A stretch of 64,000 nt of DNA from Terebella lapidaria (GCA_949152475.1 OX424560.1:17981106-18045105), one strand, 5' to 3'; numbered from the stretch's first letter, positions 49,521 through 61,170 are shown. Program-made: numbers and translations. Notes: a model not told the origin generated them from the sequence alone.

Positions 49521-50271
49521 TTAAGCTCCGAAACAAAACCTATCGATCTCACTTGCCATCGGGTGACTTTTCGCGACATAGTATGAAGACGAAACACATA
49601 ACCAACGTTTTGATAGTTTAAGTGTTTATTTCCTCTGTCACAACATTGCCAGTCCAAAACACAAACACGTACGCTGTATTGAAACATGAATGATCATTAG
49701 CATATCTACCACTGTTCATATGCAGATCGCAGAAATGTTCATGGAAATTGTATACAGAAGCTTACTAAGATTCATTTACGATCCAATTTCGCTGCCATAT
49801 GACCTTCGGTTATCATAATCGAAAATTAACGGGAATTTTATGATAAAATCTGAGGTGTAACAACATGTTAATACTGACGTGTAACAACATACTAATATGA
49901 ACAATCGACGTGATATAATCTAATTTATGTTAGATGAGATTTCCGTCTCATATTAAAGTGCCTAAGTGGATTTTGATAATCTGATATTTCCCGAATTTGG
50001 GCGGATTAAAAAAGCTGACGTATATACATCACTTGTATGCCTATTTGACACGCTTTATGGCTCATTTCTTCAAATGCAATTCTTGTGTTTTATGTCAAAT
50101 ACGATTGATGTAGGCCAATTGAACTTTTACAGTAGGCCCATCCCCCTAGATGGGCTTTTTTTCAGGATCATCTGTACATTTATATCATCCTCATTTGTAC
50201 TATCATCTGTCGTTCAATAGCACATTATGCTACTGTTCTTGTTTTTACTTAATTACTTCACAGCTTCACCA
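49521..50271. other. No gene or recognised element
   Basis: AT-rich sequence between the transposon and the receptor duplication. Confidence 0.5.
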
Positions 50272-52672
50272 ATGTGGACATTCTGCTCACAACATGAACA
50301 CATTTTCCAAAATATATATCCTTCTCCTATATATAATGAATATAGCTTCCTGGTTTACAAAATACGGCAAAATGATTCTACATACTATTTATATAAACAT
50401 ATAACATGCAGTTGAATTTCTCAGACGATACCAAAAACATAATTTCACTGTTGCCGTAATAACTCCATCAAATTACCATGAATGCACAAAAGTATTGACA
50501 AATACAATATTAACATGCAATTTGCGTTAAAATGAGATATATTATACGTAAAGGATTTATAATTACATACAACGATTCATGAGCAAAATGTGAACTATAC
50601 AATATTCGAACTCCTGAGTATACATTAAAATTGATGCGCTAAAATGGGTGATTACACTCCATGTGAAAACCTTCGTACAAAGATGATACGATGAATGCTG
50701 CATCATCGTTCAATTGAAAAGTAAAATGTTGGTAGTAAAAGTTAGGCAGAATCAGAATATATTTCGTCATACAGGTATACATGTGAAGTGAATAATAAAA
50801 CCATACATACTTGAAATGCTGTCTGCATAACGCTTTCAACAAATCACACATTCATCTATAATAATGACAGTAATAACTTAAAATGGAAAGTTGGCAAGTT
50901 ATAAGAGAGTCCGATATCAGATTCAACTAGAACAGATTAACTTCGCACTGTGTATAAAAGATACGATTAAAACACGTCGGTGATAGAAAAAATGAATTTT
51001 TTCATTTTAAAAAACAATCCAATATCCACACATAAAACATACACATGTACATGATTATTAAGTAGGCAGATACACAATAATACAGTGAATGATATACCGG
51101 TATAATAGTTACATGTAAAATGTAGCTTTCAATGAACGACGGCGATCGTCGTTAATACATACTAGGTTGGTATGAAAACTAAACATATTCTTCAAATTTC
51201 ATAGATTCTCCCAAATCTAAATGTCTTCATGCTGTGAAACATGTTATTTGTTTTTCACAGTTCGCGTCATTGCGTGACACACATGTACATTGCGCGACAC
51301 ACATCGCCCTACATGTGGGTGCTGGTGAGCTCAGGGGGACCGTCCGATTCGTCCACTTTGTTCTTTCGGGAGGAACAGCGTTTCTCAGGAAGCAATGCTT
51401 TGAAAATCGCTTGGATTTTGTCGTTTTTGGCAAGTAAAATAATTGGTATAAAAATTTGGGGTGCAGTTAATAAAAAATGGGCCAAGACGCGTAGAACACC
51501 TTCCCTGCATGTTTTACAAAATGGAAACGAAGCATTGATTCCAATCGACAAAAGCCAGCAAGCGCTGTACAATGTCAGAACAATTTTCATCCTTTTAAGT
51601 TTCCTGACTAAAGTACTCCTCACAAGCCTAGAACTGGTGTCCTTTTCGGCAATCCTTATTGACAAGAAGTGGAAAGTTATCATAACTATTGCTGTGCCGA
51701 GGTAGAAGACGAGTAGAAAATACTGGAGCCACTTCGGTGGATAACATGCGTTCACAGGGTCTACGCCCAACTCTGACACACCAAGTAATATCGCACTTGA
51801 AATGATCCAGAAGACGTTCCCGGAGACTGAAGAGATCACAACTGTCCTAATCGATAAAGTAGGTCCAAGTGTCATCTGTCTGAGTGACAGGTACAGATCC
51901 AAGTTGAGCAGAGCCAGATGAAATCCGTATGTTCCCAAAGATGCTCGAATTATCCACGACCGAATCAGACAAAGTGTCCAGTTCTGCAGTGAAAATAACT
52001 GCTCGAATCCGAGAACTGTTGTAGCTGCGCCATAGATACATCCTGCAAAACATTTTTGAATCATAAAATTGTACGTGGATTTCTTTCTCGTCTTTGTCAG
52101 GCAAAAGCCGGCTATTGCCAACACGTGGATTGTAATCAGTAGGAAACCAATTATGCAGTTGGATATTCCTAAAGTAAGTAAGAGATCCATTATATCTCCC
52201 GCCAGTTTATACGTTCAACTGGTGTCTGCGCGGGCTCGAACCTTCCTATAACTGTTGACATCCTGCCTATAGCGGCACAACGCCACTCTTCACAGTGCGT
52301 AGGGAAGGTGTGTGTGTTTGTGGGAGGGGTTGGAGGTGACGATTGATGCTAGAGGTGATATGTGTCTGAATGGAACCCAAATCTCAGTGACATAATCAAT
52401 ATTGTCGCGAGCAGGGGATGGTATCCATGGAAATGCAAACTATGTATTTCACAACCTCCGCTGACACGAAGGCTGACGGTACATGCATCGACGTCATCGC
52501 AGATATTGTTGAATATCAACTTGGTCAGTAACTATAATTGGCTATGATATGCAAAGGCATGGTCATTGCACTGGGTCATTAAACTGGGTGTATCCCAAGA
52601 TGGTCATGGGTAAGAATGGTTTACATTGCTATTAGCGATTACATTTGAGGTTTTGGTTATGAGGTTTATGAG
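50272..52672 (-). repeat. Segmental duplication, copy 1
   Basis: Aligns with 56,690-59,027 from TGTGGACATTCTG through the receptor gene to a GGTTTTGGTTATGAGG block upstream of it. Copy 1 has about 490 bp (50,393-50,880) missing from copy 2. Copy 2 instead carries a MITE. Confidence 0.9.
51309..52190 (-). CDS. Rhodopsin-like 7TM receptor, orphan, paralogue 1
   Basis: Intronless, 293 residues. Seven hydrophobic segments fit helices at about 8-30, 41-62, 74-98, 115-137, 154-177, 201-221 and 233-254. C74 (start of helix 3) and C149 (loop 2) can form the usual disulfide. The E/DRY region is LDLYLSL (97-103), so the Arg is replaced by Leu. Helix 6 has CWLLSIG in place of CWxP, and helix 7 has APQIFIPII in place of NPxxY. 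A short amphipathic stretch (IQAIFKALL) and a charged tail ending TSTHM follow. The N-terminus is only about 7 residues. The ATG context is good (A at -3, G at +4). A surface chemoreceptor-like role is inference; the ligand is unknown. Confidence 0.88.
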   Translation of the reverse strand: MDLLLTLGISNCIIGFLLITIHVLAIAGFCLTKTRKKSTYNFMIQKCFAGCIYGAATTVLGFEQLFSLQNWTLCLIRSWIIRASLGTYGFHLALLNLDLYLSLRQMTLGPTLSIRTVVISSVSGNVFWIISSAILLGVSELGVDPVNACYPPKWLQYFLLVFYLGTAIVMITFHFLSIRIAEKDTSSRLVRSTLVRKLKRMKIVLTLYSACWLLSIGINASFPFCKTCREGVLRVLAHFLLTAPQIFIPIILLAKNDKIQAIFKALLPEKRCSSRKNKVDESDGPPELTSTHM

Positions 52673-52684
52673 GTCAGTATCCAT

Positions 52685-52735
52685 GTGTCAGTGTTCTACT
52701 TGTACTGTATATATGGTTTTACCGAATAAATCAAA
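52685..52735 (+). mobile_element. LINE 3' tail fragment
   Basis: GGTTTTACCGAATAAATCAA resembles the tail at 6046-6198. Only about 50 bp remain, and it lies just beyond the end of duplication copy 1. Confidence 0.4.
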
Positions 52736-52747
52736 TCACAATTATGA

Positions 52748-52826
52748 AACTCGCATTGTGTGGTAATGTTCTTGCCTCGGGTAGTAATTGCATGTACCTG
52801 CAGAGCAACAGTGCAGTATTTGTATA
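52748..52826. repeat. Half copy of a palindromic element
   Basis: TGCCTCGGGTAGTAATT and GTGCAGTATTTGTATA blocks match the right half of the palindrome at 54,744-54,885. Confidence 0.65.
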
Positions 52827-52917
52827 TTACTATACCTCAATCGAAAACGCCGCGTCATGATTGGTCAATCGGTATTGAACAATTTTATGTACTAGTTCAC
52901 GTTCCCGTATATCGATT

Positions 52918-53368
52918 AGGACAGATTTCACTAATTCCTTTGGCCATACAAAACAGTGATAAAAAGCCCAAATTCAAGTCTCCATAGCTCCGCCCCAGAA
53001 CAATATGAACCTTAGCAGGTTATATACAAAGTTAGCCAATTCATTTCCTCATCTCACTATAGTAAGGAAAATAAATGTTGATAAATTGGATTTTTTTGCT
53101 GCAGTTCGAATTCTGAGGGTACCCCCTTAAAACGACTGATTTCCATGCCTGACAACCCATATATATCGTTCGTGCTGCGTGCTGTGGTCTTGAAACTATT
53201 CGTGTGCAATGCCAACCAGCTCGGGTCAACAACCAGCCATAGCAAAATATCCCCGACTATTCTGCGGGGAATCAAGGGCATCCCCCGTTTTCAAAACAGG
53301 AAATTCAGAATTCTCTGACTGTAACGGATATGACGCACTATGATTGGTGTTGTCATGCCATTCCTCGC
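52918..53368 (+). repeat. Inverted repeat pair, left member
   Basis: About 450 bp, diverged reverse copy of 56,144-56,577. Shared blocks: GGACAGATTTCA, CCAAATTCAAGTCTCCATAG, AACAACCAGCCATAGCAAAA, CTGTAACGGATATGACG. Whether these are TIRs of one 3.7-kb element or two separate insertions is unclear. Confidence 0.75.
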
Positions 53369-53423
53369 CATGCAATAATTTGAGTCTGACGGCCTATGTA
53401 CGCTGACAGATGTATAACGATGA

Positions 53424-53654
53424 ATGACGATAATACAGTATGTAGTCAAAATACGACATATAAACAAGTTTATTAACTTTAATATATGTATTTGTTCATT
53501 GAAAAGCACTAGAATATATTTAAATATGTTTTTGTTTTCATTTATTGCAGGTCGTACGAGAGAAATCGGATTCGTCAGCAAATTGCAGATTGTCATCGTT
53601 TTGGAATGTCCACTGGGAGTGATGAAAACAAGTGCCAATTTTTTTTTCAAATGA
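53424..53654 (+). other. Possible terminal exon of an unidentified gene
   Basis: A pyrimidine-rich acceptor (TTTTCATTTATTGCAG, ending 53,551) precedes a frame reading GRTREIGFVSKLQIVIVLEC and onward to a stop at 53,652, with AATAAA about 105 bp later (53,759). No upstream exon or family recognised; it may be chance. Confidence 0.2.
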
Positions 53655-54060
53655 GACATGATGGCGAATTTATATCATATACGAAGATATTAAGATATTT
53701 CTTTCAATGACTATTTATCACGACCATGAACATCCTAACACATTCAAATGTAGAAACTGAATAAAGTAACAATTGCAATTCCACTTTGAACATTTTTGAT
53801 ACCTGATATGCATCATCGGTTCAATTGATCTGACAGGCTGCTGAGTAAATCTGACAAGCAGTTCACACAGTGTCAGCTCTGTTCACATGTAGCTTTGGAG
53901 GTTGATAGGTACAGCAGAATCTGACAGTGAATACGACTTCTTGAGTAAATGTGTGTGATTTTGTATTTTGCAATGTGCCAATTTCCCTATTCAATGATAT
54001 GTCTTAATAGTATGTTATACGATATATTTTCATCAATGATTAAAAGGCATCATTCTGCTT

Positions 54061-54516
54061 TCACTCATTTGAAAACGTGAACACCAAGTGGAATCTCTTT
54101 ATTATCATCAGTGAAGTTACAAAGACTGATTGATGCTTTATGACGCTTGTGATTAATTATTCCAACTTTGCACTTGATTTTGGTTATCCCATTCAGTTCC
54201 AATTCTCGCCACCAGGGTATGTGTCGATCTGGAATAAGAAAACAGGCAGTTAAAATCTCTCGCAAAATATACTGTATCAATGTTTAAATGAACATTTTTC
54301 AGATCATTTACAAAACAAACCATTCAATGACTCCACACACCAAAAAATTCCACACTGAATGCTAGGTACAGGGACTACGATTGCAATTAGCGTCGAAGCC
54401 GTGGTCGGACGTGCGTGTTCAACACTGACGATCTGACACGGAGACTGTGATAACAGCGATCGTTTTCGCGCGTTGACATAGGCTTCTACGATTCGGCTCA
54501 TGCTCAAGTCAGTCAC
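54061..54516 (-). other. Possible two-exon minus-strand coding remnant
   Basis: A minus-strand stretch starting MSRIVEAYVNARKRS is followed across a good acceptor (TTTTCTTATTCCAG, near 54,231) by a frame reading HIPWWRELELNGITKIKCKV and onward to a stop at 54,065. No donor with a matching phase was found between them, so the link is unproven and the product is unrecognised. Confidence 0.25.
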
Positions 54517-54743
54517 TTTTCACTGGTTTCCTCCTCATAATCGACCTCGGCATACACCCACGGTCGGTTAATACACAAGTATCTACGGTGCCTCAACGGT
54601 ACTTAGCTTTTGTAATGATGACGTAATTTGCTTGACATCCCCTGATTGTCATACAGAATGCGAGAAATGTTGAAGAAGAGCATACAGTTTCCATCACTAG
54701 CTTATGATTTTAACAGATATTTATTATTTCTGTACAGTGAAAC

Positions 54744-54885
54744 AAATACTGCACTGTTGCTCTGCAGGTACATACAATTATTACCCTCGGCAAAGAACAT
54801 TACTACACTCGGCTTCGCCTCGTGTTGTAATGTGCATGCCTCGGGTAGTAATTCCATGTATCTGCAGATCATCAGTGCCGTATTT
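54744..54885. repeat. 142-bp palindromic element
   Basis: Near-continuous imperfect palindrome: AAATACTGCACTGTTG and CATCAGTGCCGTATTT at the ends, ACTCGGCTTCGCCTCGTG at the centre. MITE-like; a half copy is at 52,748-52,826. Confidence 0.8.
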
Positions 54886-56143
54886 GTATACTACCAATAC
54901 GAGTGACAACACAAATTGATCTCTTGATTAGATGGATATGGTGTGTTATTATAAGTAATAACTACTGTTAAAAGTATTTTACATTGACTAACAGCCTATG
55001 CCAAACTGATGACGCTTCTTCCATCGCAAATTACGTTGTACCTGCTTAACAAGACGTTATTCAGGCCATTGCAGGTTGCAGGCCATACTGGAAACACAGT
55101 ATGGTCATAAGTAAGGGTACAATCGCTGTGACAACCGGAATTACATCTCTATCCATGATGATACTGTCAAGATTCCACGTGGGTCTGCACCCTTACTAGC
55201 ATGTAGCTGAATGATGTACACATAACCACTGAATACAATTCCTACGACTGTAAACGTAGAACAATTAGGCTCGCATTGATAGGGGAGGGGCGGAGGTGGA
55301 GGGTCGAATGCGAGCCTATCGTGGATCCGTGCTGGGTCTAAACGGCGCCAAATACCAGATCATTGTATGTTGTAGCTTTCTGACGCACCATGTATGGCTC
55401 ACAGGCATATGACACCAATATATTTGGCCATAGCCATACTCGTTTGGTGCCATTCGCGTGTGGTCGGGCTGGAATGATCATCGTTGGATCTCTAAAACAC
55501 CATAACCCACATAAAACCAACTAGTCCATAAACCCATCATGGAAAAGCCCATTATTTTCAATTCCGTTGCACCCCAGAAGGGCCCAACATTCTTTGATAT
55601 CGTTGGGTAGGTATAAGTCTCAAGTTCGCGAAAATGGTATTTTCGACTTTGTTGGCTTGATCGTTACCATGGTAACGGGTACTAAGTAACATATACTAGA
55701 AAATGACCGATTATGAAATGGAGTAATGCAAAATCTGTGATAAAATGTATATTCTGTTATGTCTCATTGTTGAGATGATGACCGTTTCTGCCAAATACTC
55801 AAACTTTTTTTTTTTAAGCAAAGAGAACCCAATTTGGTCAGAGCCATCTTTCTGAGTATAAATTGAAACACACTCTCTGTGAACGCTGTAATTTTTTAAA
55901 AAAATATTATAATTATCATTCAGTTGATTTTTTCACTGAAAGAATATTCATTTTCAGTCACACACTGAATCATTGAGTAATTTATACCGATGTATACTTC
56001 TTTCCCTCTTTCAAAGGCTGGCGGTTTATCTCTACTGTCTATATGATTGAGTAGTCGTCACGCATTAACTTTGACAAGACCCCTCTCCATTTACTGACTC
56101 GAAGGTCTACAAGTCAGTCACCGTAACCGATGCCGCAGGCATT
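54886..56143. other. No supported gene; one small hairpin
   Basis: An imperfect hairpin lies at 55,267-55,318 (TAGGCTCGCATT with AATGCGAGCCTA). A minus-strand frame at 55,338-55,520 is preceded by an acceptor-like GGTGTTTTAG but is unrecognised. Confidence 0.4.
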
Positions 56144-56577
56144 ACAACACCAATGATATTACGTCATATCCGTTACAGTCAGAAAATTCCCTTTTTTGAA
56201 AACGGGGGATGCCTTTGATCCCCCGCAGAATGGTTGGGGATATTTTGCTATGGCTGGTTGTTGACCCGAGCTGGTTGGCATTGCACCTGAACAGTTTCAA
56301 GACCACAGCACGCACAGAACGGCTCGGATGACTAACGATATATATGGGTTGTCAGGAATGAAAATCGGTCGTTTTTAGGGGGTACCCTCAGAAAAAGAGC
56401 TGCTGCACAAAATCCAATTTTCAACCTATATTTTCCTTACCATAGTCAGATTGAATCAGCTTGCTTTTTACATAAGCTGCTGAGGTTAATCTTGTTCTGG
56501 GACGGAGCTATGGAGACTTGAATTTGGGCTTTTTTCATTGTTTTGTATGGCCGCAGGAACTACTGAAATCTGTCCCG
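56144..56577 (-). repeat. Inverted repeat pair, right member
   Basis: Reverse-orientation partner of 52,918-53,368. Confidence 0.75.
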
Positions 56578-56758
56578 CAGTCGTATTCGAATGCAGCAGC
56601 GTGTCGTCTAGGTACCACGGCGTAACCGTTACAGTATACATGTATAGTCACAAACGAACGAACAAAATGTAGCATCGTGCTCCACTATTGTGGACATTCT
56701 GGTCACAACTTGAACACATTTTCTAAAATATTTAATTTTCTCAAATCAGGGATCTTAA

Positions 56759-57175
56759 AGTGATATTGGCAGTAAGTTCTGTATTTTTCCATACCTTTCT
56801 GATCGGAAGGAGAAAACATAACAGTTATATATCTGCACTTGTATGCTCAAACAGCCCCCCCCCCCTTTCTGATTGATTTCGTTGCAAGTTTCTGGTGGAG
56901 ATATTTTGAGTTTGTTTATCCCCGGTGCTTTGTATCCCTTGATGCATTGCGATTCCAGATCATTCGTATATGTTCGAGCCAATCGAGCGTGAAATAAGTC
57001 AAGTCACATGTAACTCTGAGTTGCACACAAAACAAAACAAAAGCGGCTGCTAGTACTGTCAAATGTCTGATTTATCTATATGACCAAACATATTTTGTTT
57101 TGTGACCTAGTTTTCTGAGGTCACAGGCATATATGTAATTGATTTGGAAAAAATAGTTTTCCTGCCAATATCACT
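56759..57175. mobile_element. 417-bp MITE with TTAA target duplication
   Basis: TIRs AGTGATATTGGCAG and CTGCCAATATCACT are perfect. TTAA flanks both ends (56,755-56,758 and 57,176-57,179). The related site in duplication copy 1 (near 50,340) lacks the insert, so it arrived after the duplication. The interior has a poly-C run and no gene. Its termini do not match the 43,999-49,520 transposon. Confidence 0.85.
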
Positions 57176-57612
57176 TTAAATATAGCTTCCTGATTTACAA
57201 AAATAACTAAAATGGCAAGTTATAAGAGAGTCCGATCATATCAGATTCAACTAGAACAGAAGAACTTCATAAAAAAATGATTTACATATTTTTTCCTTTA
57301 ATAAAAAAACCCAATATCCATTCATAAAACATACACATGTACATGATTATTAAGTAGGCAAGTATACAATAATACAGTTAATGAAATACATGTACCGGTA
57401 GAGCTACATGTTCCAATGAACGACGGCGATCTTCGTTATTACATACTAGGTTGATATCAAAACTAAATACATTCTTCAAAGTTCATAGGTTCTCCCAATC
57501 GTAGTGCCCTTTATGCTGTGAAACATGTTATTGGTTTTTCACAGTTTGTATCATTGCGCGACACACATGTGATTAACAATTTGCCACTTTCTGAAAGTTT
57601 ATCTGTATCGCC

Positions 57613-58494
57613 CTACATGTGGGTGCTGGTGAGCTCATTTACACCATCCGATTCGTCCACTTTGTTCTTTCGGGATGAACAGCGTTTCTCAGGAAGCAAT
57701 CCTTTGAAAATCGCTTGTATTCTGTCGTTTTTGGCAAGAAAAATAATTGGTATAAAAATTTGGGGTGCAGTTAATAAAAAATGGGCCAAGACGCGTAGAA
57801 CTCCTTCCCTGCATGCTTTACAAAATGGAAACGAAGCATTGATTCCAATCGACAAAAGCCAGCAAGCGCTGTACAATGTCAGAACAATTTTCATCCTTTT
57901 AAGTTTCCTGACTAAAGTACTCCTCACAAGCCTAGAACTGGTGTCCTTTTCGGCGATCCTTATTGACAAGAAGTGAAAAGTCATCATAACTATTGCTGTG
58001 CCGAGGTAGAAGACCAGCAGAATGTACTGGAGCCACTTCGGTGGATAACATGCGTTCACAGGGTCTACGTCCAATTCTGACACACCAAGTAAAATCGCAC
58101 TTGAAAGGATCCAGAAGGCGTTCCCTGTGACTGAAGAGATCACAACTGTCCTGATCGATAAAGTAGGTCCAAGTGTCATCTGTCTGAGTGACAGGTACAG
58201 ATCCAAGTTGAGCAGAGCTAGGTGAAATCCGTAAGTTCCCAAAGATGCTCGAATTATCCACGACCGAATCAGACAAAGTGTCCAGTTCTGCAGTGAAAAT
58301 AACTGCTCCAATCCGAGAACTGTTGTCGCTGCGCCATAGACACATCCTGCAAAACATTTTTGAATCATAAAATAGTACGTGGATTTCTTCCTCGTCTTTG
58401 TCAGGCAAAAGCCGGCTATTGCCAACACGTGGATTGTAATCAGTAGGAAACCAATTATGCAGTTGGATATTCCTAAAGTAAGTAAGAGATCCAT
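57613..58494 (-). CDS. Rhodopsin-like 7TM receptor, orphan, paralogue 2
   Basis: Intronless, 293 residues, differing from paralogue 1 at 15 positions (about 95% identity): N41Y, I52V, F62L, S123T, V126A, I130L, G142D, F158I, I171M, T227A, L252F, K258R, A265G, P285V and P286N. Most are conservative and lie in or near membrane helices. The paired cysteines C74 and C149, the LDLYLSL motif, CWLLSIG and APQIFIPII are unchanged. The gene is full length with the same good ATG context, so both copies appear under constraint or the duplication is very young. Ligand unknown; which of the pair is the older copy cannot be told from the sequence. Confidence 0.88.
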   Translation of the reverse strand: MDLLLTLGISNCIIGFLLITIHVLAIAGFCLTKTRKKSTYYFMIQKCFAGCVYGAATTVLGLEQLFSLQNWTLCLIRSWIIRASLGTYGFHLALLNLDLYLSLRQMTLGPTLSIRTVVISSVTGNAFWILSSAILLGVSELDVDPVNACYPPKWLQYILLVFYLGTAIVMMTFHFLSIRIAEKDTSSRLVRSTLVRKLKRMKIVLTLYSACWLLSIGINASFPFCKACREGVLRVLAHFLLTAPQIFIPIIFLAKNDRIQAIFKGLLPEKRCSSRKNKVDESDGVNELTSTHM

Positions 58495-59027
58495 TATATC
58501 TCCCGCCAGTTTATACGTTCAACTGGTGTCTGCGCGGGCTCGAACCTTCCTATAACTGTTGACATCCTGCCTATAGCGTCACAACGCCACTCTTCACAGT
58601 GCGTAGGGAAGGTGTGTGTGTTTGTGGGAGGGGTTGGAGGTGACTATTGATGCTAGAGGTGATATATGTCTGAATGGAACCCAAATCTCAGTGACATAAT
58701 CAATATTGTCGCGAGCAGGTGATGGTATCCATGGAAATGCAAACTATGTATTTCACAACCTCCGCTGACACGACGGCTGGTGATATACGCGTCGACGTCA
58801 TCGCAGATATTGTTAAAAACAAATAACGGTTGTTAATTCGTTGGAACAGGGCTTTGGTGGGATATGGGCCGACTTGTGACTGAGTAACAACTTGGTCAGT
58901 GACTATAAATGGCTATAATATGCAAAGGCTTGGTCATCGCACTGGGTATATACCAAGATGATCACGGGTTAGAATGGTTCACATTGCTATCAGCGATTAG
59001 ATGAGGTTTTGGTTATGAGGTTTTGGT

Positions 59028-59270
59028 TGAGAAATTGTTCATAAGTACATAAAATGGTACAAAAAATTCTGCATATAAGCGTCGTTGTTCATTTATTGAG
59101 CTGATATCGTGCGTTTAGTGCGATTGTATTTTTCAAGGTGATGTATGTGACGGAACGGTTCGCTAATGAAAAATTGTAGGCAAACGTGTGTGTTGTATGT
59201 AAGCTATTTGTTTATATTAGGCTGTTCATTTGATTGGGGTTTTTTTCAACACTATATTTCAAGGACAAGG
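59028..59270. other. No gene
   Basis: AT-rich spacer beyond the end of the receptor duplication. Confidence 0.4.
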
Positions 59271-59936
59271 TCTCGTGAGAGGCCCACAGTGCGGCTAAAA
59301 TGTGAAACTCCTTTGATTGTTTAGGACTTGTGAATTTGAAAACGAAAATTTGTAAATATCCTTTCCAAAGTACAACTTTGGGTAACTCTTCATCCAAAAT
59401 ACCTCCAGAATGTGTAATTATTGGCTAATTTTACTCAAATCAATTTCAACAATTGACGAGACACATTGAAAAAAACTTGTACGTTTGTACATGAACTGGT
59501 GTGCATGTTTTTCGTTATAGATGTATTATACACTTTATTTTTTGTTATACATGTATGTCGTCAAGGTTGTGAAAGTGAGTAATTTTTTTCGAAATTTTAG
59601 TAGATTTCGGTAAAATTTTCGGATGATGCACTGTATGGATGCATGTAAGAAAAAAAGATATAAAGGTGACCCCATATTTTTCCATATGGAAAACATGCAC
59701 ACCAGTCCGCTGATGAGTGAACAATTTTTTTTTAAAACATTGGTCCAGTCGTTTTTTATCAAAATTTGGTTTTAGTGAAAATTGTCATAAGTGACCCATT
59801 CTAATGATATTTTTGAGTTGAAATTACCCGTAATCCCGATTTTCAAATGTATAATGTCATATTGATGAATGTTTGAAAGTCTCAAAATAATCGAAGAATT
59901 TTCACATTTTAGCCCCCATGAGCGGGTCCCTCACTA
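59271..59936. mobile_element. ~670-bp palindromic element
   Basis: The ends share GGCTAAAATGTGAAA in opposite orientation (about 59,292 and 59,906). An inner pair, ACTGGTGTGCATGTTTT (59,491-59,507) and its exact complement (59,689-59,705), lies nearer the centre. Arms are otherwise diverged. Non-coding. Confidence 0.6.
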
Positions 59937-61097
59937 GTGTTTGTTACTAATCGTTTTCCAGTGCACAGTACATAAGCGAGAATATATAACAAAATCTATT
60001 GCTTACCGAGGTGCGCGCAAGAACTGCCGAGATGTACAGAAAAGTTGTACCTGCCTGTCTTTTTCTCCAAATACTGGAGCAATGGGGACAAGTGTGAACA
60101 AACTCTATGGCCCGATTTCTCATCTCAGGGTAAATTCAGGTAGGTTATGTCCAAAACCCAGGGTTAACCTTGGGTGAGCTAACACAGGGATAACCCTGAC
60201 CAGTGGTCGTGGGTCAGGTTTGTTTTCCATGTCAAGGCTAGGTCTATGTTACCTAACCTAAGGCTAAACCGCGGTTAACCTGTGGTTTTGTTGCATGTTT
60301 AGCTCGGCAACCTAGTGCAGTCTAAGATGAGCCCCGAATAAAACTGAGAACATGATGCACTGAGATCAAATTTAAACAAATCAACTCAGTCTCGCACACA
60401 CAAACAACTCATCTCGGTATGGCTGCGCGTATACATCAAATGTGGGGTTCTAAACAGCTCAATATTCCTATCTGATCGTAACACTCGGGACCGAATCATA
60501 TCCCTATCGTCTGTTGTCTCAAGCAGTAGCTTGAGTCTATGTCATCATACGGTGTCATCCGAGATAGACAATTTCTGAATGGACGATACCTGAATGGACG
60601 ATTCCTGCTCCGACGATATTTTTGAATTCCTTTACTAAGGCGTATTCGTGAGATTGGTGCTAGTTTCGCTCATTAAATAATATATGTCATTAAAAGTAAT
60701 AAATTGCATATATATACTCCATCCAATTTTTACCGTGTAGGCCTATGTGAGCATAAATATCTTAAGTTAGCTTAACCAATTGACTCGCCATCTTGGCGAG
60801 GAAATGGAGCCGTAGCTTCGCCTTTATACATATCATCGCCCTTATACTATAGACCAATCAATTGACCTTACGACGGAGTATGAGTTGAGTTGTTTGTCGG
60901 ACAGTATTACTATTGTTGGGCAATATTTGTCGGAGGTGTACGCTTCACAGAAAAGGTGTCCAACCATGACCGTACCTGTTGTTAAGGTGGGGAATCGCCT
61001 GGCAATTTTTATTCTCAGACAAATCAAACTGTTTGTCAATAACCTGCGAATTTTGATCAAATCTATTTCAAAATTTATGAATCATCGTTATACCGGC
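59937..61097. other. No gene; repeat-like block at 60,109-60,336
   Basis: A block contains near-palindromic CCCAGGGTTAACCTTGGG and ACCGCGGTTAACC motifs, with GATTTCTCATCT at its left and a loosely complementary GATGAGCCCC at its right, suggesting a short TIR repeat. No supported exon. Confidence 0.3.
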
Positions 61098-61170
61098 AAC
61101 ATAATATACTCTATTGGATAGACACATAACAGTGACTGCTATGTGTCTATCCGGTAGAGTATATTATGTT
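61098..61170. repeat. 73-bp hairpin
   Basis: AACATAATATACTCT and AGAGTATATTATGTT pair, as do GGATAGACACATA and TATGTGTCTATCC, broken by a two-base mismatch. Confidence 0.85.

Larger units (their letters stand above)
56690..59027 (-). repeat. Segmental duplication, copy 2
   Basis: Partner of 50,272-52,672. It holds paralogue 2, an inserted MITE at 56,759-57,175, and about 60 bp of extra sequence upstream of the receptor near 58,815-58,880. Confidence 0.9.

Noticed and set aside
51241-51705. Plus-strand frames antisense to the receptors (also at 57,518-57,976) and a minus-strand alternative frame at 57,932-58,408
   Set aside because: Shadows of the receptor genes; the receptor frame has clear 7TM features and the others do not.
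52225-52250. tRNA-like GGTTCGAGCCC block on the minus strand
   Set aside because: The flanking bases do not form a T-arm stem and no acceptor or anticodon arm can be drawn.
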